DNA of 64,000 nucleotides from the NCBI RefSeq assembly GCF_020184175.1, contig NW_026082986.1, positions 248,001 through 312,000 of the forward strand. Direction: 5' to 3'. A program made the position numbers and the translations under genes. The notes beneath the pieces were generated by a model. It did no database searches and was not told where the DNA came from. It saw only the letters and a list, made by a program, of their open reading frames with translations. Source of the stretch: Aphis gossypii (lineage: Eukaryota; Arthropoda; Insecta; Hemiptera; Aphididae). Of this stretch, positions 1 through 13,786 are shown piece by piece; within the stretch, counting starts at the first letter, position 1, and every line of letters begins with the position of its first letter.

Positions 1-639
1 TTTTTCACTACACTCCGAAAAGCCTAACGCAATATATTTTATTTTATATAGGTACTACACCTATATTTTAATATATTATTTTGTGATAGTTTGCGGATGA
101 TGATATGTTTATAAACATTTTGATTTTCTTATAATTGAAATAAATTCATATTTATTCAAAATTTATTCTTTAAAAAAAAATACTTTTTCCAAAATTAAAA
201 CATACTCTAATTAATTAATTTGCGTACATAGTTATTACAAGAATTATTATCTGTCCTACTATTATGAATAAAATAATTAATAATGTAAATTTTAAATTTT
301 CATTGCTTATAAATTAATTTTTCATATAAACATTGATTATCAACTGCTCTAAAAGTCAAAACTGGTAACGGCAAAAAATATATTTTTTAAGTAATAGATA
401 CGGTCGCAAACGTATGCGTCATACATTTGCAAATATTTTTGCATGTATTCAAATTTTTTTTATATATACCCGTATTACCATATTTGTATTTTCAACCATT
501 TATTCAAATATTAAAAATATAACTAATATAAAACACAAGTATACTCTTTACAAATGTATAAGACTGTTAGGAAATATAACTTACTGAAAATATTACATAC
601 ATTTCACCTTATATTACATTCACCTTATAAATATCTTAC
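1..639 (-). other. Intron of the takeout-like gene (continues off the left edge)
   Basis: This AT-rich stretch lies downstream, on the minus strand, of the splice donor at 635-639. The takeout-like reading frame is not finished at that donor, so the next exon must lie outside the window. I see no coding exon here. Confidence 0.55.
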
Positions 640-790
640 CTGAGCGATAACAATTTTACTGTTGTTAAACCTTCAGTCATCATATTCTTAACTGAAATTT
701 TTCCACCAATCAGTCGAGCTTTATGTTCAAAATGTAACGGATTGTCCAAAGGCAATGGATCAAATTCACGTAAACCAAATTCATCATTAC
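640..790 (-). CDS. Takeout-like gene, exon 3
   Basis: This is a 151-nt exon read on the minus strand, preceded by AG (plus-strand CT at 791-792) and followed by a GTAAG donor (plus-strand CTTAC at 635-639). It enters with two bases completing a glycine codon and contains 49 full codons (NDEFGLREFDPL... to ...VKLLSL). It leaves with two bases, so a further exon is needed. No stop occurs in this frame, and the other frames do not stay open. Confidence 0.75.
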
Positions 791-3700
791 CTACAATCAT
801 ATAAATATGTTAAGAATTTGTTATATTATACATACTTAAGTATTGTAATATTATACAAAAAACATTTTTTTTTCATTACATCATGCCTATGTATTATACA
901 TTTATACGTATTGGAAAAATGGAAATAGAAATTTTATGTAGGTATAGAACAAAGTAATGAAAAACTATGTTCTTAAATAAAAATTATATTTAAATTGACT
1001 AAATTGGAAATTCTTTACGATTTGTGGACAGATTTATAACATGAACAAAGGATCAAATTTGTATAGCTGTAAAAAATTTGAAAACGATTACGATTATGGG
1101 ACCACGTTTCTTGATTACATTATTAAAATAAAATAATAAAAAAATAAACAAAAACTTGTGAAAATCTTATTCAAAATCTTATTACGTCCTAGTAATAAAT
1201 TTTGAAAATCAATTCCAATACATTTTGTAAGAAGTCTTTCTCTTTCAAAAAAAAAAAAAAAATCCTGAAATTGGATCATTCAACGATGCATGAGAGTTTT
1301 TCCTATAAAGCATGTTACTGAGTAAAAAACAGGTCACATGCAAACATTTAAGAATATACATTTTGAATTTATTTGTTTATATTTTAAAATATATTCCAAA
1401 TTTACATAATAATGATTAATGAACACTATTTAATATTTTTAAAATTAATTATATCCTATTATCATAATAATTATTATTTTATACAAAGAACTTACATAAA
1501 AACAATTTTTAGAAAATTCATTAAACTCCGTTTGTACGACACCCACACAAAGCTTTGAATTCTGTTAAATACTTTATTGTTTTACCAGTGAAAGAGTATA
1601 GGAAAATTTAAAAAAGGATTTTATTATTCTCGGAAAGTAAACTATTATACATACCAGGACACCAGATACTAAAATAAAATAAATAAGAAAGTGTTTTAAG
1701 TTAATTTAGTGTGTTGTTCTATACAATACTTACATAATATTATACTCGGGGATAAATTGTTAGGTATATAAAGGTCTATATAGATTTAATTTAAGGCAGC
1801 TATAGTCTCCTGCATGTATAGACTTTTAAATCATAATCGCATAAGCACCATTTAGCTAAGCTCAAACGCCTCAAGCAAAACATGACGCAAAACTAAACTA
1901 TATTAATTTTAAACATTAATTATGGTTTTATGAATTCCTATGAATTCGTGTTTTAAACAAATTTTATAAAATCTATTTTTACAGATTAAATATTAAACAA
2001 ATAACATTTTGTATTACAAATAAATTCCTGAACAATTACTCAATTAATTAAACGATAAATTATGTAAAAAAAAAAATATATATATATATAGTGTTTGAAT
2101 CGTATAAAGGTATAGTAACATTAATTTTATTTAAGAAGAGTAATCCAAAAAATGTGAATAAATACCTGTTTTATTATAATATTATACATTCATGTATACC
2201 TATATTGTAAATTCCAACGAGTAAACATTGCATAATAATAATAATTAAAGACGCTAAAATAGATGCCACGTGTATATTATATATTATCTATAAGTATTAT
2301 AATATTATGTATACAATCGCCGAGAATATAGCTGCTCTGCAATTAGATGGAATATTTACACACTTCCACGCTTAAGGTCTCCCACGCGCAAACTTTTCTA
2401 TAATGTATAGTACATTTTATGTTTATCAATAAATTCACCTAATATTTTAAAGCAGATTTCCAAAAAATATAGAAAACTAGCCCAACAAACTGTTCGATAT
2501 TAGTTTCATTTTAATTTTATAATTTTTTAATAAATATTTAGTATAAAACATTATTTCACTTATTTTGAATAATTAGTTATTAAAATAATTACATATAATT
2601 CTTTATATAAACCTATACATCGATGATTGCATCAATGTGTTTAATGCTTACTGAAAATATAATTTACAAGTTAATTTAGTTGAAAGATTTTGGAAATCGA
2701 ACAATAATTAGTCTATATTTTAAGACCGATTGATATTTTTACAACGGTAGGGACAAATTTTAGAAAATAACAATTTAATTTAGTAACCCATTAAATATTA
2801 GTTTCTTTTTATTTTTCATATGACGTTAAAAAAAAAAAAAATATGGCAATCTATAAAAAGACGTACGCGAGTATCAGTGTACGGGCTATTATATCAACTG
2901 TACATTGCGCCAAAAATCGTTTGGTCTAATTTTCTCGTATACGTTTGTATGTTATTAGTATTGTAAAACGTCACGACTTGATTGGATCTGAATAGTTTTT
3001 ATTCAAATCAAAAAAAAATAAAAATCGATAGCGGTTAATATAAAAAATCAATTATTGATGTACTTAATTATTTATTTATTTGCATACGCGGCTTACTATA
3101 CGAGCAAAACGTTTCCATATCCCGTCGGAACAACACAATATATTAATATTATGTTATACACAAATTTCCGTGTTCTATAAAACTCAATAATGTTATTATT
3201 ATTATTATTATTATAAGGCACTTTTATTATATTGTACCTCTTCGGGTTTATTATGTTATACGAGACCTTTTTAAAATCGAAACTTCTTGAAAAAGCAGCC
3301 GCGTCGGCGCTTCTATATCGGAACGTAAAACGTCTTGACCCATATTATTGTATTTTAAACGTAATAGATATACACTGTACATATTGTGCGAGTGAAAAAA
3401 AAAACATCAAGAGTTGGGTATGGTTTCAATCATTTTTACGTACAATATTATAATAATAATGTAATTTCGTATAAGCATACGAATTATTATGCTGATGCTG
3501 CATATCTTCTTATACCTTTATGGAATTGCTCGACCACGTCGTTAATTCTTTTGCGGATGCAAACGTCTATTTTTGGGTCGTCCCGAAAACATAGATCTGT
3601 GTACGTGTATTCGTCGCCCGGTCCGTCGGCTGAAAAAAAAACAATTTACACACTATAATATTAATATTAAAACATTTATAACGTAGTCCGTCGTACACAC

Positions 3701-3920
3701 ACTGCTCGCATATGCTGCTCGCAGTATAATATAATAACCGTTGCAGTACAGTGAAATATTATATTATTGTTGATTTGTGTAATATCATACAAGTGACTGT
3801 ATTATATCGTTGTATTACGTTACATAAATTATAATAATTTACGCAGTATCGAATATTATTATTATCGTTTTCGGATATCGTCTGAAAGCTTATTAATTTG
3901 TCAACATCCGTACACACACA

Positions 3921-3986
<66 letters not shown>

Positions 3987-6900
3987 TCGGATATTTATAC
4001 CCCGTTTCGTGTGTATATATTATTATACGCGCACACACAGACACACAAATATACGCTCACTCGCAGATTACAGATATTATTTTAGAACGCATTCGAAAAT
4101 AACCGAATAGAAACGCACGCCAGTGTGAAAGACGATATTGTGCGGCGGCGGGCGTGCGCGCGCCAGTGTGTGTGTTGAAAAAATGTATTTATTTTCTGTC
4201 GCAATCACGACGACGGTGGTGATAATATTATACGACAATAATGCAAGGCTTGGTAAACGACGACGATTTTTCTTAGGTTTTTTTTTTTAATTTGCTTCGT
4301 TTGATCTGCCGAGAAAAAAAATCAAATCTCTGCAAAAGTGCAAACACGGCTGACGATTGTTAGTTTGTCACTATATTATCATTACGCCGCACAATATAAT
4401 ATTGTACGTCTGATATCGAACGAAATAAAACACAATGGAATCTGAGTATACTAATGTATAAATATATTTGTATGTAGATATACTGTTTTTGATCTTTCAG
4501 GATTTAGGAAAACCGTACACACGATGCAACAATATCATTGTGTAGCATAAATTAAAATTAAAAAAAAAAAAATTAAAATTCATTTTTAACATAAATTATT
4601 AAACTGCAGTAAGAGTTTATGCTATTAAATAATACTATAGAATATAGATTACCGTAATACATGCGGAGAATATAAAGTGAACTGACGATCTAAGGGCCTG
4701 ATTGCACAGTGAATTTATTCAGGGCACGTAGATATGGAAAATAAATCCCCAGATACAGAGGATCTATCAAATGATTACCGATTTCGGCGGTAGAAGGACT
4801 TTTTGAGTTTTGTATTTCAACTATCGCATATATATGAGTATTATTAATTTTTGATCGCCAATGCGTATAGTACCCAAACATGGACGCGAAACGAGTCGTT
4901 TGTGCCCCTCCAATCTAACTTTAGAAACCCGTGCCAGACGGCAATCTGTAATAATAGTCGCATTTCGTTCTCGAATAATTCTCGTTCCGCCATATTTTTT
5001 ATATTACTTTATTATTTCCTATTATGGAAATAGTGCCCATTGAGATAGATTTACACATTATAATATTAATATACAGTTGACTTTCGGTAACTCGAATATA
5101 AAATAATTGCCTTCAAACGACAAATAGTCATATAGATAACACTTAATTGGTTTTTAAATTACTAGAATTTATTTTCCTCTTATTGAATTTCGAGCTATAA
5201 GATCGAAAATCTAATATTATATTAAATTTGGTATTGTAAATTAAATTGAATAACGATGAATTTGACGGTAAATAATAATTATAATACTATTTTGTTAATG
5301 TAAATAAAACAAACCGAGAGTGTACATTATACACTTGAAACTCCAACACAAAAGAATACACTATATTATAATATGGTTTTGCGCGTATTCGGGATTTGCG
5401 GTTAACGATTCGTTGAAATCCACTCGTATGTTGTGTGTTCATATAGACATCAACATGTCTATGAACACGACTCTTTACACAATTCGTTTGTATTTGTTCG
5501 CTTTTCATGAACTTAATTAATTTTCAGGATTCATAGATATTCATCCACAGAACAATCACCAAAATATTATGCATTATAAAACCTATCCGAGGTTACAAAT
5601 TACAAAATGTTCATAACACACTCTTCAGCACGAGCTGTGAAAGATAATTTAAATTTGCTTGCACCAAAACGTTTGCAGATAATGAAGATTGAATTGTGAT
5701 TTGTGTTATATGTTTATTGAGATTATGGACCATAACATTACCCATATTAAAAAAAAAAAAAAAAATAGAAAATTGTTACTAAGTACTAACAAATCTAAAA
5801 GTCTCAATGCTTTTCTTTTTTTTTTTTTAATTAAGTACACTTCCTTCGATATACAATCAACATAAATATTTATTTTGAATATCAGAATATATATAATATA
5901 GTATAGTATACTATACTGCTGTAATTAATTTACGTCATTATATAATATAACCATTATAAATAATACCTATATGCGAAATTGTATAATCATTGATTGTTAA
6001 TTGTGAATGATAAAGTCAACAATTTAAATGTTAATTAATTCAATTTTTGAGTGTATAGAAAGTGTTTATACTTTGATAAATTAGATATACAAATTATATC
6101 CGTTTCCGTTACACCAAGAAAGTAAAATGGAAACATTTACAAGAATTTAATAATTACCTGATTAAACAGAATATTACTGTTTTATCCGTCTAAAATCAAA
6201 ATAATTTATATTGATACCTACAATAATAAATAATATTAATCAAACGCTTGGGTAAAGTATATAAGGTTAAACTTACTCTAACCTAGATTTAAACATAGAA
6301 AAAAATAGTTTCATAATATGTCAATAATAAAAAGTATGAAAGTTTCTTAAATATAAGTATATCAAAATACAAACATATTTTGAACATTTAAAGACTTGGA
6401 GTTAAATATTTTAAAATTAAATTGTGTATACATAGTATTAATATACTACTATATTAATACTATGTATAGTTATTTGCATTGATAATTAGTCCAATAAGCG
6501 ACAGATACTGCGCTATATTAGATCATTTAATATGTATTTATTTTTTTGTGTGGCCACTATATTTGAACGTTGAAATAATACATAATATGTTTTACAAGAT
6601 GATTATTTTGTTTTTGAAAACTGAACATTCGTCCTATTAGTAAATATATGAAAATTCTTAAAAAAAAAAAATCTGTTTTTATACTTTTAGAAACAAATAA
6701 TATTATAACAATATTTTTAACATTATATTTTTGCTTCATCTAAATTGTATAGCATGTTTTTCCCAATTTTTGACATTTTTAACTTTAACAATCTATCAGC
6801 AACCCTTATTTTTAAATTTAATACAAAGTATTTAATTGCATAATATTAATTATTCATGAATAAAATCATTGTATCACTAATAAGTATTAGGTATAAATAA

Positions 6901-8665
6901 ATAAATAATATGAGTAAAATTTATTTTAGTTCATAATAAATTAACAAAATATGTACAAACGATACAAACGAGTATTTTTATGTCGCTATAATATTATGTG
7001 CATAAGTCACCAAATAGGTTTTACTATTACAATAATACTATAATGTACTTTTTAATTATTTTATTATAATATTAAACTTAAGTCTAAAATATCTATTTTT
7101 ATAATAACAATATATAATACTTAATTAACTATATTTTAGTACGCACAGTATTCTAAACGTTTAATTATTATATAAAAAATCTGGTATAATTATTTAGTTA
7201 TTAAATTTTTATTTTTATTTTGTACTTAATCATTGTAGTTAGAGTATAGAAATACATGAACATTAAAATGGACAGAAATTATGTTTATTACATTAATATA
7301 TCACGTGTATAACATGTACATGTAGTGTTCTATGAATTAGAAAAAAAGCACTAATTACGCACTGTAAATTTATTATATTTTGGAATATGTATTTATTTTT
7401 TTTATAATTATTTAAATTATTAATTTATTATTGTTGCTGTGAATTTTAAGTTTTACAGTTTTTCAAATAACAGCAAATATTTTGAATTATATATTCCTAT
7501 ACGCAGAACATTAATTATTAATGCTCAAATAATTTTGATGTACAAAAATCAAATTTCCAACAAATGATAATCAAATAGTTTCAAGGATTTTAAGTTTAAA
7601 TGAGCTGGATATACTAGTATTATATCATTATATTATGAGTATCACGAAAAATTTAAGTCCTCTATACTCCACTCATCTAAATTTTAAATACTTAAAACTG
7701 CTAATTCCTTTTTTGTTCTAAAACTAAATATTAGATTTTATAAATGTTGAGAGTATATAATATACTACATTAACTATCCTTGGAAATAAATGCTATTTCG
7801 TGAACAAATATTTATTCGTTGAACGTTAATAACTTACGCTTGAAACCTTTACTATATTGAATATTCAGAAGTAAAGTATAATATACTATTCTACATTCTT
7901 ATAATATACCTAGTTCCTCGGATTTTAGTTTATTACACATCGAAATTCTCAGAAAACTATCTTGCTTCCGAACACGAAATTTAAAACGTATGTATGCATT
8001 CATTCGAAAAAATAAGAACTTAATGATAAAAAAATCGTATAACTTGTTGTTCCATAGTAGATTCAAATAATGTGACAAAAATATATATATATATATATAT
8101 TTCCAAAAATCTAGTACACCCGTTTTTAATTCATTAAACCTCTCAATGAACCTATTTACAAACGAACACATGATATACAGCGTAATACATAGGTACTATA
8201 TAAATTGTAATTTATATAAGAACAGCGTTAGTTTATGCGTACGCAATTACACAAATATAATTTATATGCTAATGATTGTTTCGTGGTGTGCGAACAACAT
8301 AAAGATCACTGTTAAATTATTATTATTGTGTAAATACATATATTATAATATATATATTATATACATATAATTAGGTGCGCACACGACGCGACGGAGAGAA
8401 TATTATTACAACGTGCAGATTATGAAGTACCTACCTATATAATATGTGCCTATAATATTATTATAAAATATAGATATTATATACGTAGTAGGTACTTGAT
8501 GTAGGTACCTACCTACGGCACGAGCTTGCACCAAGTTTACCTATTATATAGATATTATTTTACATTAAATATTTACTTACCGGAGTGAACGAAAATGTTC
8601 GGCGATATGAATGATTCCATCGTCCAGACAACAAACCAGCCGAATACGACGTACTTGTCGTTCAT
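640..8665 (-). CDS. Takeout / juvenile-hormone-binding-protein-domain protein, 5' half (gene span)
   Basis: Three minus-strand exons join in frame: 8665-8581, 3629-3516 and 790-640. They encode about 116 residues, roughly the first half of a usual takeout/JHBP protein, and the 3' part lies beyond the left edge. Seen directly: an N-terminal hydrophobic segment fitting a signal peptide (YVVFGWFVVW); a cysteine pair in CFRDDPKIDVC like the conserved N-terminal disulphide of the family; then FGLREFDPLPLDNP, like the family's 'GI-x-DP' segment, and a segment ending EGLTTVKLLSL that fits the start of the beta-rich fold. Both splice junctions fall in phase 1 and have canonical GT/AG ends. Members of this family are secreted and bind small hydrophobic ligands such as terpenoids; the ligand here cannot be told. 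Intron 1 is about 4.95 kb and intron 2 about 2.7 kb. The family call is from memory of motifs, not from a search. Confidence 0.75.
791..3515 (-). other. Intron 2 of the takeout-like gene
   Basis: This is 2.7 kb of AT-rich DNA between two well-defined splice sites. It holds poly-A/T runs and a short (TA)n tract near 2076-2090. I see no coding segment in it. Confidence 0.6.
3516..3629 (-). CDS. Takeout-like gene, exon 2 (cysteine-pair exon)
   Basis: This is a 114-nt minus-strand exon. The acceptor is a run of T followed by CAG (plus-strand 3630-3640) and the donor is GTATAA (plus-strand TTATAC at 3510-3515). It contributes 37 full codons plus split codons at both ends. The segment CFRDDPKIDVCIRKRI matches the N-terminal pattern of takeout/JHBP proteins, with two cysteines nine residues apart followed by an amphipathic helix ending VVEQFHKG. 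The phase (2 + 111 + 1 nt) joins both neighbouring exons without a frameshift. Confidence 0.8.
3912..3983. repeat. (CA)n microsatellite
   Basis: This is about 36 dinucleotide units with one CC interruption near 3928. It produces a meaningless Cys-Val or Thr-His open frame on either strand. Confidence 0.98.
6428..6467. repeat. Perfect inverted repeat, 18-bp arms
   Basis: The arm at 6428-6445 is exactly complementary to 6450-6467 with a 4-nt spacer, so a 40-nt hairpin can form. It lies in the takeout intron and no gene is associated with it. Confidence 0.9.
8079..8101. repeat. (TA)n microsatellite
   Basis: This is a simple TA dinucleotide run of about 11 units inside the takeout-like gene's first intron. 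Confidence 0.95.
8581..8665 (-). CDS. Takeout-like gene, exon 1 with start codon and signal peptide
   Basis: On the minus strand the ATG at 8665-8663 opens 28 codons and one extra base before a GTAAGT donor (plus-strand CTTAC at 8576-8580). The peptide starts MNDKYVVFGWFVVW, has a hydrophobic core and ends in FVHS, which fits a cleaved secretion signal. The exon ends in phase 1 and joins exon 2 in frame. I chose this ATG because it is directly followed by the hydrophobic core and a consensus donor. No better in-frame ATG is visible nearby. Confidence 0.72.
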
Positions 8666-9300
8666 CTTATAACCGTATACTATATAATATTATGTTAAAA
8701 ATTGTAATAGCGTTATTGTTTTTTTTTCCGCGCAACAACAGCAACAACAACAATTAATAGTATTTCTACTGCAGTCGTTATACAAAACGTATATGTACGA
8801 CTTATAATAATGATGAGATGTCCTGCGATAGTGCGATATGTACGCTAAAATACGCGAGTCCGTTTTTTTTTTACGCAGTCACGCGAAATCCGTACGGCCG
8901 AAGAATAACGGTGGACCGTATGCTACGCGACTGTTTTAAGTCGACGGCGCTAAGGACTCGGCGGACGCTTTGGGTCGGCGATCACATCCGCGTGGCCCGG
9001 TGCGTTTTCACGCGGGCGAGACAATGGCCGCCGCAGACGACAATTAAATATCTCGTTGCGAATAATATACTATAATGATCGATGTTCCATCGGTTATTAT
9101 GATGGGTTACCCATTGATTTCGCTGCAACGGAACTGGACGTCCCGTACAGTTCGATCGATTGTTCCGGGCGGGGACCTCGCGCGGTTTAGAAACCTTTTC
9201 GCACAAAACATAGAATATAATAACGTGTAATATATTATTATTATAAAAGTTATTGTGAAATTAATTATTTCACGCTACATCGAAAATCCGGCAATAGAAG
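8666..9300. promoter_or_regulatory. CpG-richer upstream region of the takeout-like gene
   Basis: This stretch has clearly more G+C and more CpG than the flanking DNA, especially 8820-9200. It lies directly upstream of the minus-strand first coding exon, so it probably holds the 5' UTR and promoter. Open frames of 74-85 codons here read as arginine-rich sequence without domain features, and I do not call them genes. I could not place a TATA box or start site. Confidence 0.4.
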
Positions 9301-9330
9301 AAGAAGAAGACGACGACGACGACGACGGCG
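9298..9330. repeat. GAA/GAC trinucleotide repeat
   Basis: This is a run of GAA units passing into GAC units. No splice context or frame suggests that it codes. Confidence 0.9.
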
Positions 9331-12300
9331 ATGCTGGAAGGTATTTATATATATGAATGTATTCATGTGCGATATCACATCATAAAATAGAAATACTTAT
9401 TCACGCGTGGATTTTCACAATTCGCCGCGATTGTGTAACGCCGGGCATGAGAAAGTTCAACACTCGAAATGAATAATAATAATAATAAAAAAAAAAATAA
9501 AGCAGAATTAATTGTATGTATATACATATATATATATATATATACACTGTGCGTATTCGAAACGATAATATAATATGTGTGTACGAGCTCAAACGCGCGA
9601 ATAGCCCGTTTCTCTGGCACTGGTTCCAAAAAAAATGTCATAAAAAAAAAAAGAAATGACAAATAAATAATAATAACATATACCTAAATAAAAACTATAA
9701 GATGGGTCTATGCCCGCATTATATATAATTCAGAGACCTATTATATACATACATAAACATATTATTTGTTGTTATATGTATACTCGTATTGTACAGTGGC
9801 CGCCGATAACTTTTTTTTATTTTTGAAAATTATTAATGTATCATCATGTTTTTCTTTTCATATGTAAATACTCAAAGTAAGAATTTGTGTTACGATTTCA
9901 CTCAATGGTTAAATATTAATAGACTATAGTATATACTATATACAGAAAATAAATATAACCGATGCTGTAGTAGCGATGTGCATGTGTTGATATGTAAATA
10001 TTTTAAAAATTGAACTGTTGATTTCTATAATTACGTTAACGCGTGATTGCAAGAACAATATAATAACATAATATTTTAATTAATCAATAGTGCACTGCTG
10101 TCTACTATAATAGTCCCTTAAACGAGATTTTATGGCACATCACGATCGATGCATTAAATTTTGGTGGACAATTAAATATTAATCAATTTTTCATGCCTCC
10201 CGGCGTTAGTATATTATATTTATTATATACATTGAGAAAGAGATGATATAATTATATATAATAAGACATTGTAAGCCGTATATGGACGTGTACAATTTAC
10301 AAATGATGACACTCTACATATTATAGTATAATTGCATTAATAATAGTTGAATTGAAAAAAATAATTTAATTATTATTTACTTCGCCCGAAACTTTGGTGA
10401 GAATGGGGTTTAATAAACGTAAGAAACTATGATTTACGTATAATCCATCAGATGACATGATTACTAACAGATGTTGATTAAAATTTAAAAACATATATTT
10501 TTATACATAATTACACGTCATAATACACGAATGTAAAGTTATTTATCGACTTATAAAATAGTATGCCTAGATATATTAAAATACCAAAAAGGTAGGTACT
10601 CTACTATACGAATGAAAAGTCCATAGACTTTTAATTTTCAAATCCTATATAATATTAGTTATATAATAATATAATTAATACACTTATTAAAGTCTAATTA
10701 AATGTAAATACAAATTAAAAGCATTTCATGAATTTAAACGGTTTTCAATAAGCTATTAATATATTCATTTCCTGCGAATTCTATATTTTATTTATATTCT
10801 GTTAAATAATCGAAAGTTTGAAATAATTATAATTAATTTGAATAAATATAAAAGTGAAAATATTATACTCAATATATTATAATTTATACTATATTATATA
10901 TACAGGGATCTAATCGTTTTCGTTACTATAATTTTTTCCATAAAGTGTATAATAATATAAGAACTAATTAATTGTATTATATTTGATTGCATCTCATAAA
11001 TTACTCATTGAAAATTATTAAGTTTTTTTTTAAATAGCGTAAAGTTATACATTTTTTATGAGCGATTGAAATTCATATACGACATCGATATTCACTTATT
11101 CACTAGTAGATAACGATTTCTCTTAAAACGATTGTGATAGATCCAACTCTTATTGTTAAATGTTGATATAAATATTTAGACTCGGTAAATAAAGCTTAAA
11201 AATTCAATATTAGATTCAACAAAAGACACTAAAAATGGTTTTTTTTATAATTGTTTAAAGAAAAAATAACGACTTTATACAAATTATTGTGTAGACAAAA
11301 CATAATTCAATTTTCATGGTTAATAATTCTAATTTTTAAATCATAAAAACTTGATACGAAATTTCTTTTAAGTTAAACTTCAGAATCTTAAAATACAAAT
11401 AAAATGGAAACTCAATAACTTGATTTTTTTTTTTTTTTTGGTCCCTAGGCCTAGCCTTAATAAGGTTAGGTTTCCTTAATAGACTCAATGTAATACTTGT
11501 AACTTTAAAAATACATTAGTGGAATTAATTTTTACCTCCTTTGAAATTTGAGTTATTGAGACTTGAATGTATATAATTTTTATAAAATTAAAGAAATAAA
11601 AATAATCGACAAAAAAAAATGGTCATCCATCTAATTTAATACCTAGCATAATTAGCATAAACCGCTAGCTGTACCAAAGGGAACTTGATAGAATCCCAAG
11701 ATATTGGGAAGAAAAATATTATTTATTTTAAATTAGTTAAATAGTTTTAACTATCATTATAATTATCATATTTTCGTGATTTTGATGAATTTTATATTTT
11801 TATTCCCACTGTTACGTTATTATTTTTTTTTTTCCCGATTAGACCCACCTAGATCACTACATTTTAAATATTTTTATTAAAAAGTATAATAATATTTTTG
11901 AGTTTCAGTAATAAAAAAATAACAATAATAACCTAACCTTGAATAAATAAATAAAATATTTTATAAGTATTAAACTACAAAATAATGTTGTAAAAATATT
12001 TGACTCAAAAGTTAGTAACAATTATAATATACAAGATGATATAATAATAACTTTTAAATCTTAATAGTTATTAGTTACCTAACTGATTGAAATACAACTA
12101 CATTTTTTAAACTATTAATGTTGTAGTGTACTTAAATAAGTTAAACATAATAAAATGTTAGGCACTAATAACCAATATTTTCAATCTTCAAAAGTTGATT
12201 ATTTCCTATTTTTGGAAAGTTAATTAAATTTCTATACATATCTGTTAAGTCTTCAACTCAGCTCTTGTATCTACACCAATTTAAATTTATTCAATTAGCT

Positions 12301-12890
12301 CAATATAATTCCAGTTCAATAATGTTAGATAATTTAAAAAAACGTGTATACGTACCTACATGTCTGCAATGAATTTATACTCATAATGTTTAAAAAAATT
12401 CAATAATATATACCTTTTATGAATATTTTAATGTGTATTATATTGGTTTCGTTCAATACTATTATTTTGTTTTTTAACAGTACTTACACTATCTAAATTA
12501 ATTATTTTAAAATACGAATTTATCCTAGTCGTTATTGACTCATTGCTTTATTAAGACTCATAAAATCTAAGATTAGATCTGAACTCGTTGTAAACAAAAA
12601 TACGTCCAAAACCGTCGAATAACAGTGTACGTTTTTATATACAGAACACAGAGAAAACTAGGTGAAATTTGAGGAGAAATCTAAAAATAGAGTAAATATT
12701 AACCGGACTTTTCTATTTCAACTCCACAAAAATAAAAATTTGTTCAATTAATGTAAGTACCATGAAAGTAAAAAACGAGTTTTAAAATTTTATATTGACT
12801 GTATCAAGTCGTTTTTTTCATATTTTATGTTCTTGACTGATTGTCATTTCATACGATGTAATAAAATCATAAATAGGTATATATTATATC
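9331..12890. other. AT-rich intergenic DNA
   Basis: I see no gene. The stretch holds short homopolymer runs, a (TA)n tract near 9530-9544 and a small near-palindrome at 11450-11470 (CCTAGCCTTA / TAAGGTTAGG). Confidence 0.6.
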
Positions 12891-12894
12891 ATAA

Positions 12895-13785
12895 TTTCGG
12901 CCGCTCGTTGAAACGTAACGATTAGAACAAATAGAACAAACGCTCGTCCGAACTTCTTCCCCCTTCCTACACGGCTAACGACATGTTTGAGTGTTTGACA
13001 CCTGTAATCAACGGAAAATCACAGTCATGGCATACACTACAGACTATCGCATATTATTATTATTATCAGTATCAACGACGATGACACCGGTGGAGAGTTG
13101 AGCCAGGAAATAGTCGGCTGATTCGCGGCACGTTCGGCCTCCGAAAGACGTGTAGGTACAATGTATTATATACTACGACTATATATATATATATATATAT
13201 TGTGATACAACACGATCCTTGACCCGTCTAAAAAACGCGTATCGAACGCTGTGGATCGTCATCGTCGTTGACTGCGAAAATCATCGTCATTCGTCCACAT
13301 CGTCGTATTTTTTGATGTATGGTTATTGACGTGCCTACGTCGCTTAAAAAAGAGCAAAAGTCGGCCGCCGTATACTATTACTGTATACACTCAGCCGCCA
13401 CCGATCCGGCCCGCATTGTCGATAGGATTGTGGGTGAAGAAAAAACCATACTCGAGTATTACATAATATTTACGCTGTGGTTTTTAAAACGCACCCATAA
13501 TAAATAATAATAACTTACGGACTTACGAACAGTCCCGAAGTATATTCGCGCAAGCCGCGGCGCGATAGTCGCGAACGCCGTCTAAAAATAGTTCGGGAGG
13601 TGGCGAGCGGCGACGAAAACAAACGATGCCGTCCGTAAGTTCTCGCGTGCTTGTGCTTGTATATAGGTACATATATATACATGGGTGGGTGCGTGCGTGC
13701 GCCTACCAAGTGTCCGCCGTTCGCCGCGTCCGGCTAAAAGTAAAAGCTTCACGCTATAAATAAACGGCGACGCGGCCGACCAATC
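12895..13785 (+). promoter_or_regulatory. Upstream region and core promoter of the troponin I gene
   Basis: CpG density rises from about 12895. A clear TATA element, TATAAATA, lies at 13755-13762 in GC-rich surroundings, about 140 bp before the inferred first donor. That would place the transcript start near 13785-13805. The 60-codon open frames in this region lack any recognisable feature and I treat them as chance. Confidence 0.55.
13755..13762 (+). promoter_or_regulatory. TATA box of the troponin I gene
   Basis: The sequence is TATAAATA, preceded by CACGC and followed by CGGCGACGCGG. It is the only good TATA match correctly placed ahead of the non-coding first exon. The function is inferred from position. 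Confidence 0.6.
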
Positions 13786-13786
13786 G

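Larger units (their letters stand above)
3630..8580 (-). other. Intron 1 of the takeout-like gene
   Basis: This is about 4.95 kb. It contains a (CA)n microsatellite at 3912-3983, a perfect 18-bp-arm inverted repeat at 6428-6467 and a (TA)n tract at 8079-8101. The stretch at 3700-4400 is somewhat richer in CpG than its surroundings. I see no other exon. Confidence 0.6.

Noticed and set aside
3759..4110. Open frames on both strands around 3.9 kb
   Set aside because: They are translations of the (CA)n microsatellite.
8818..9206. 85- and 74-codon frames in the CpG-rich block
   Set aside because: Arginine-rich, without family features, in opposite orientations. Better explained as promoter or 5' UTR of the takeout-like gene.
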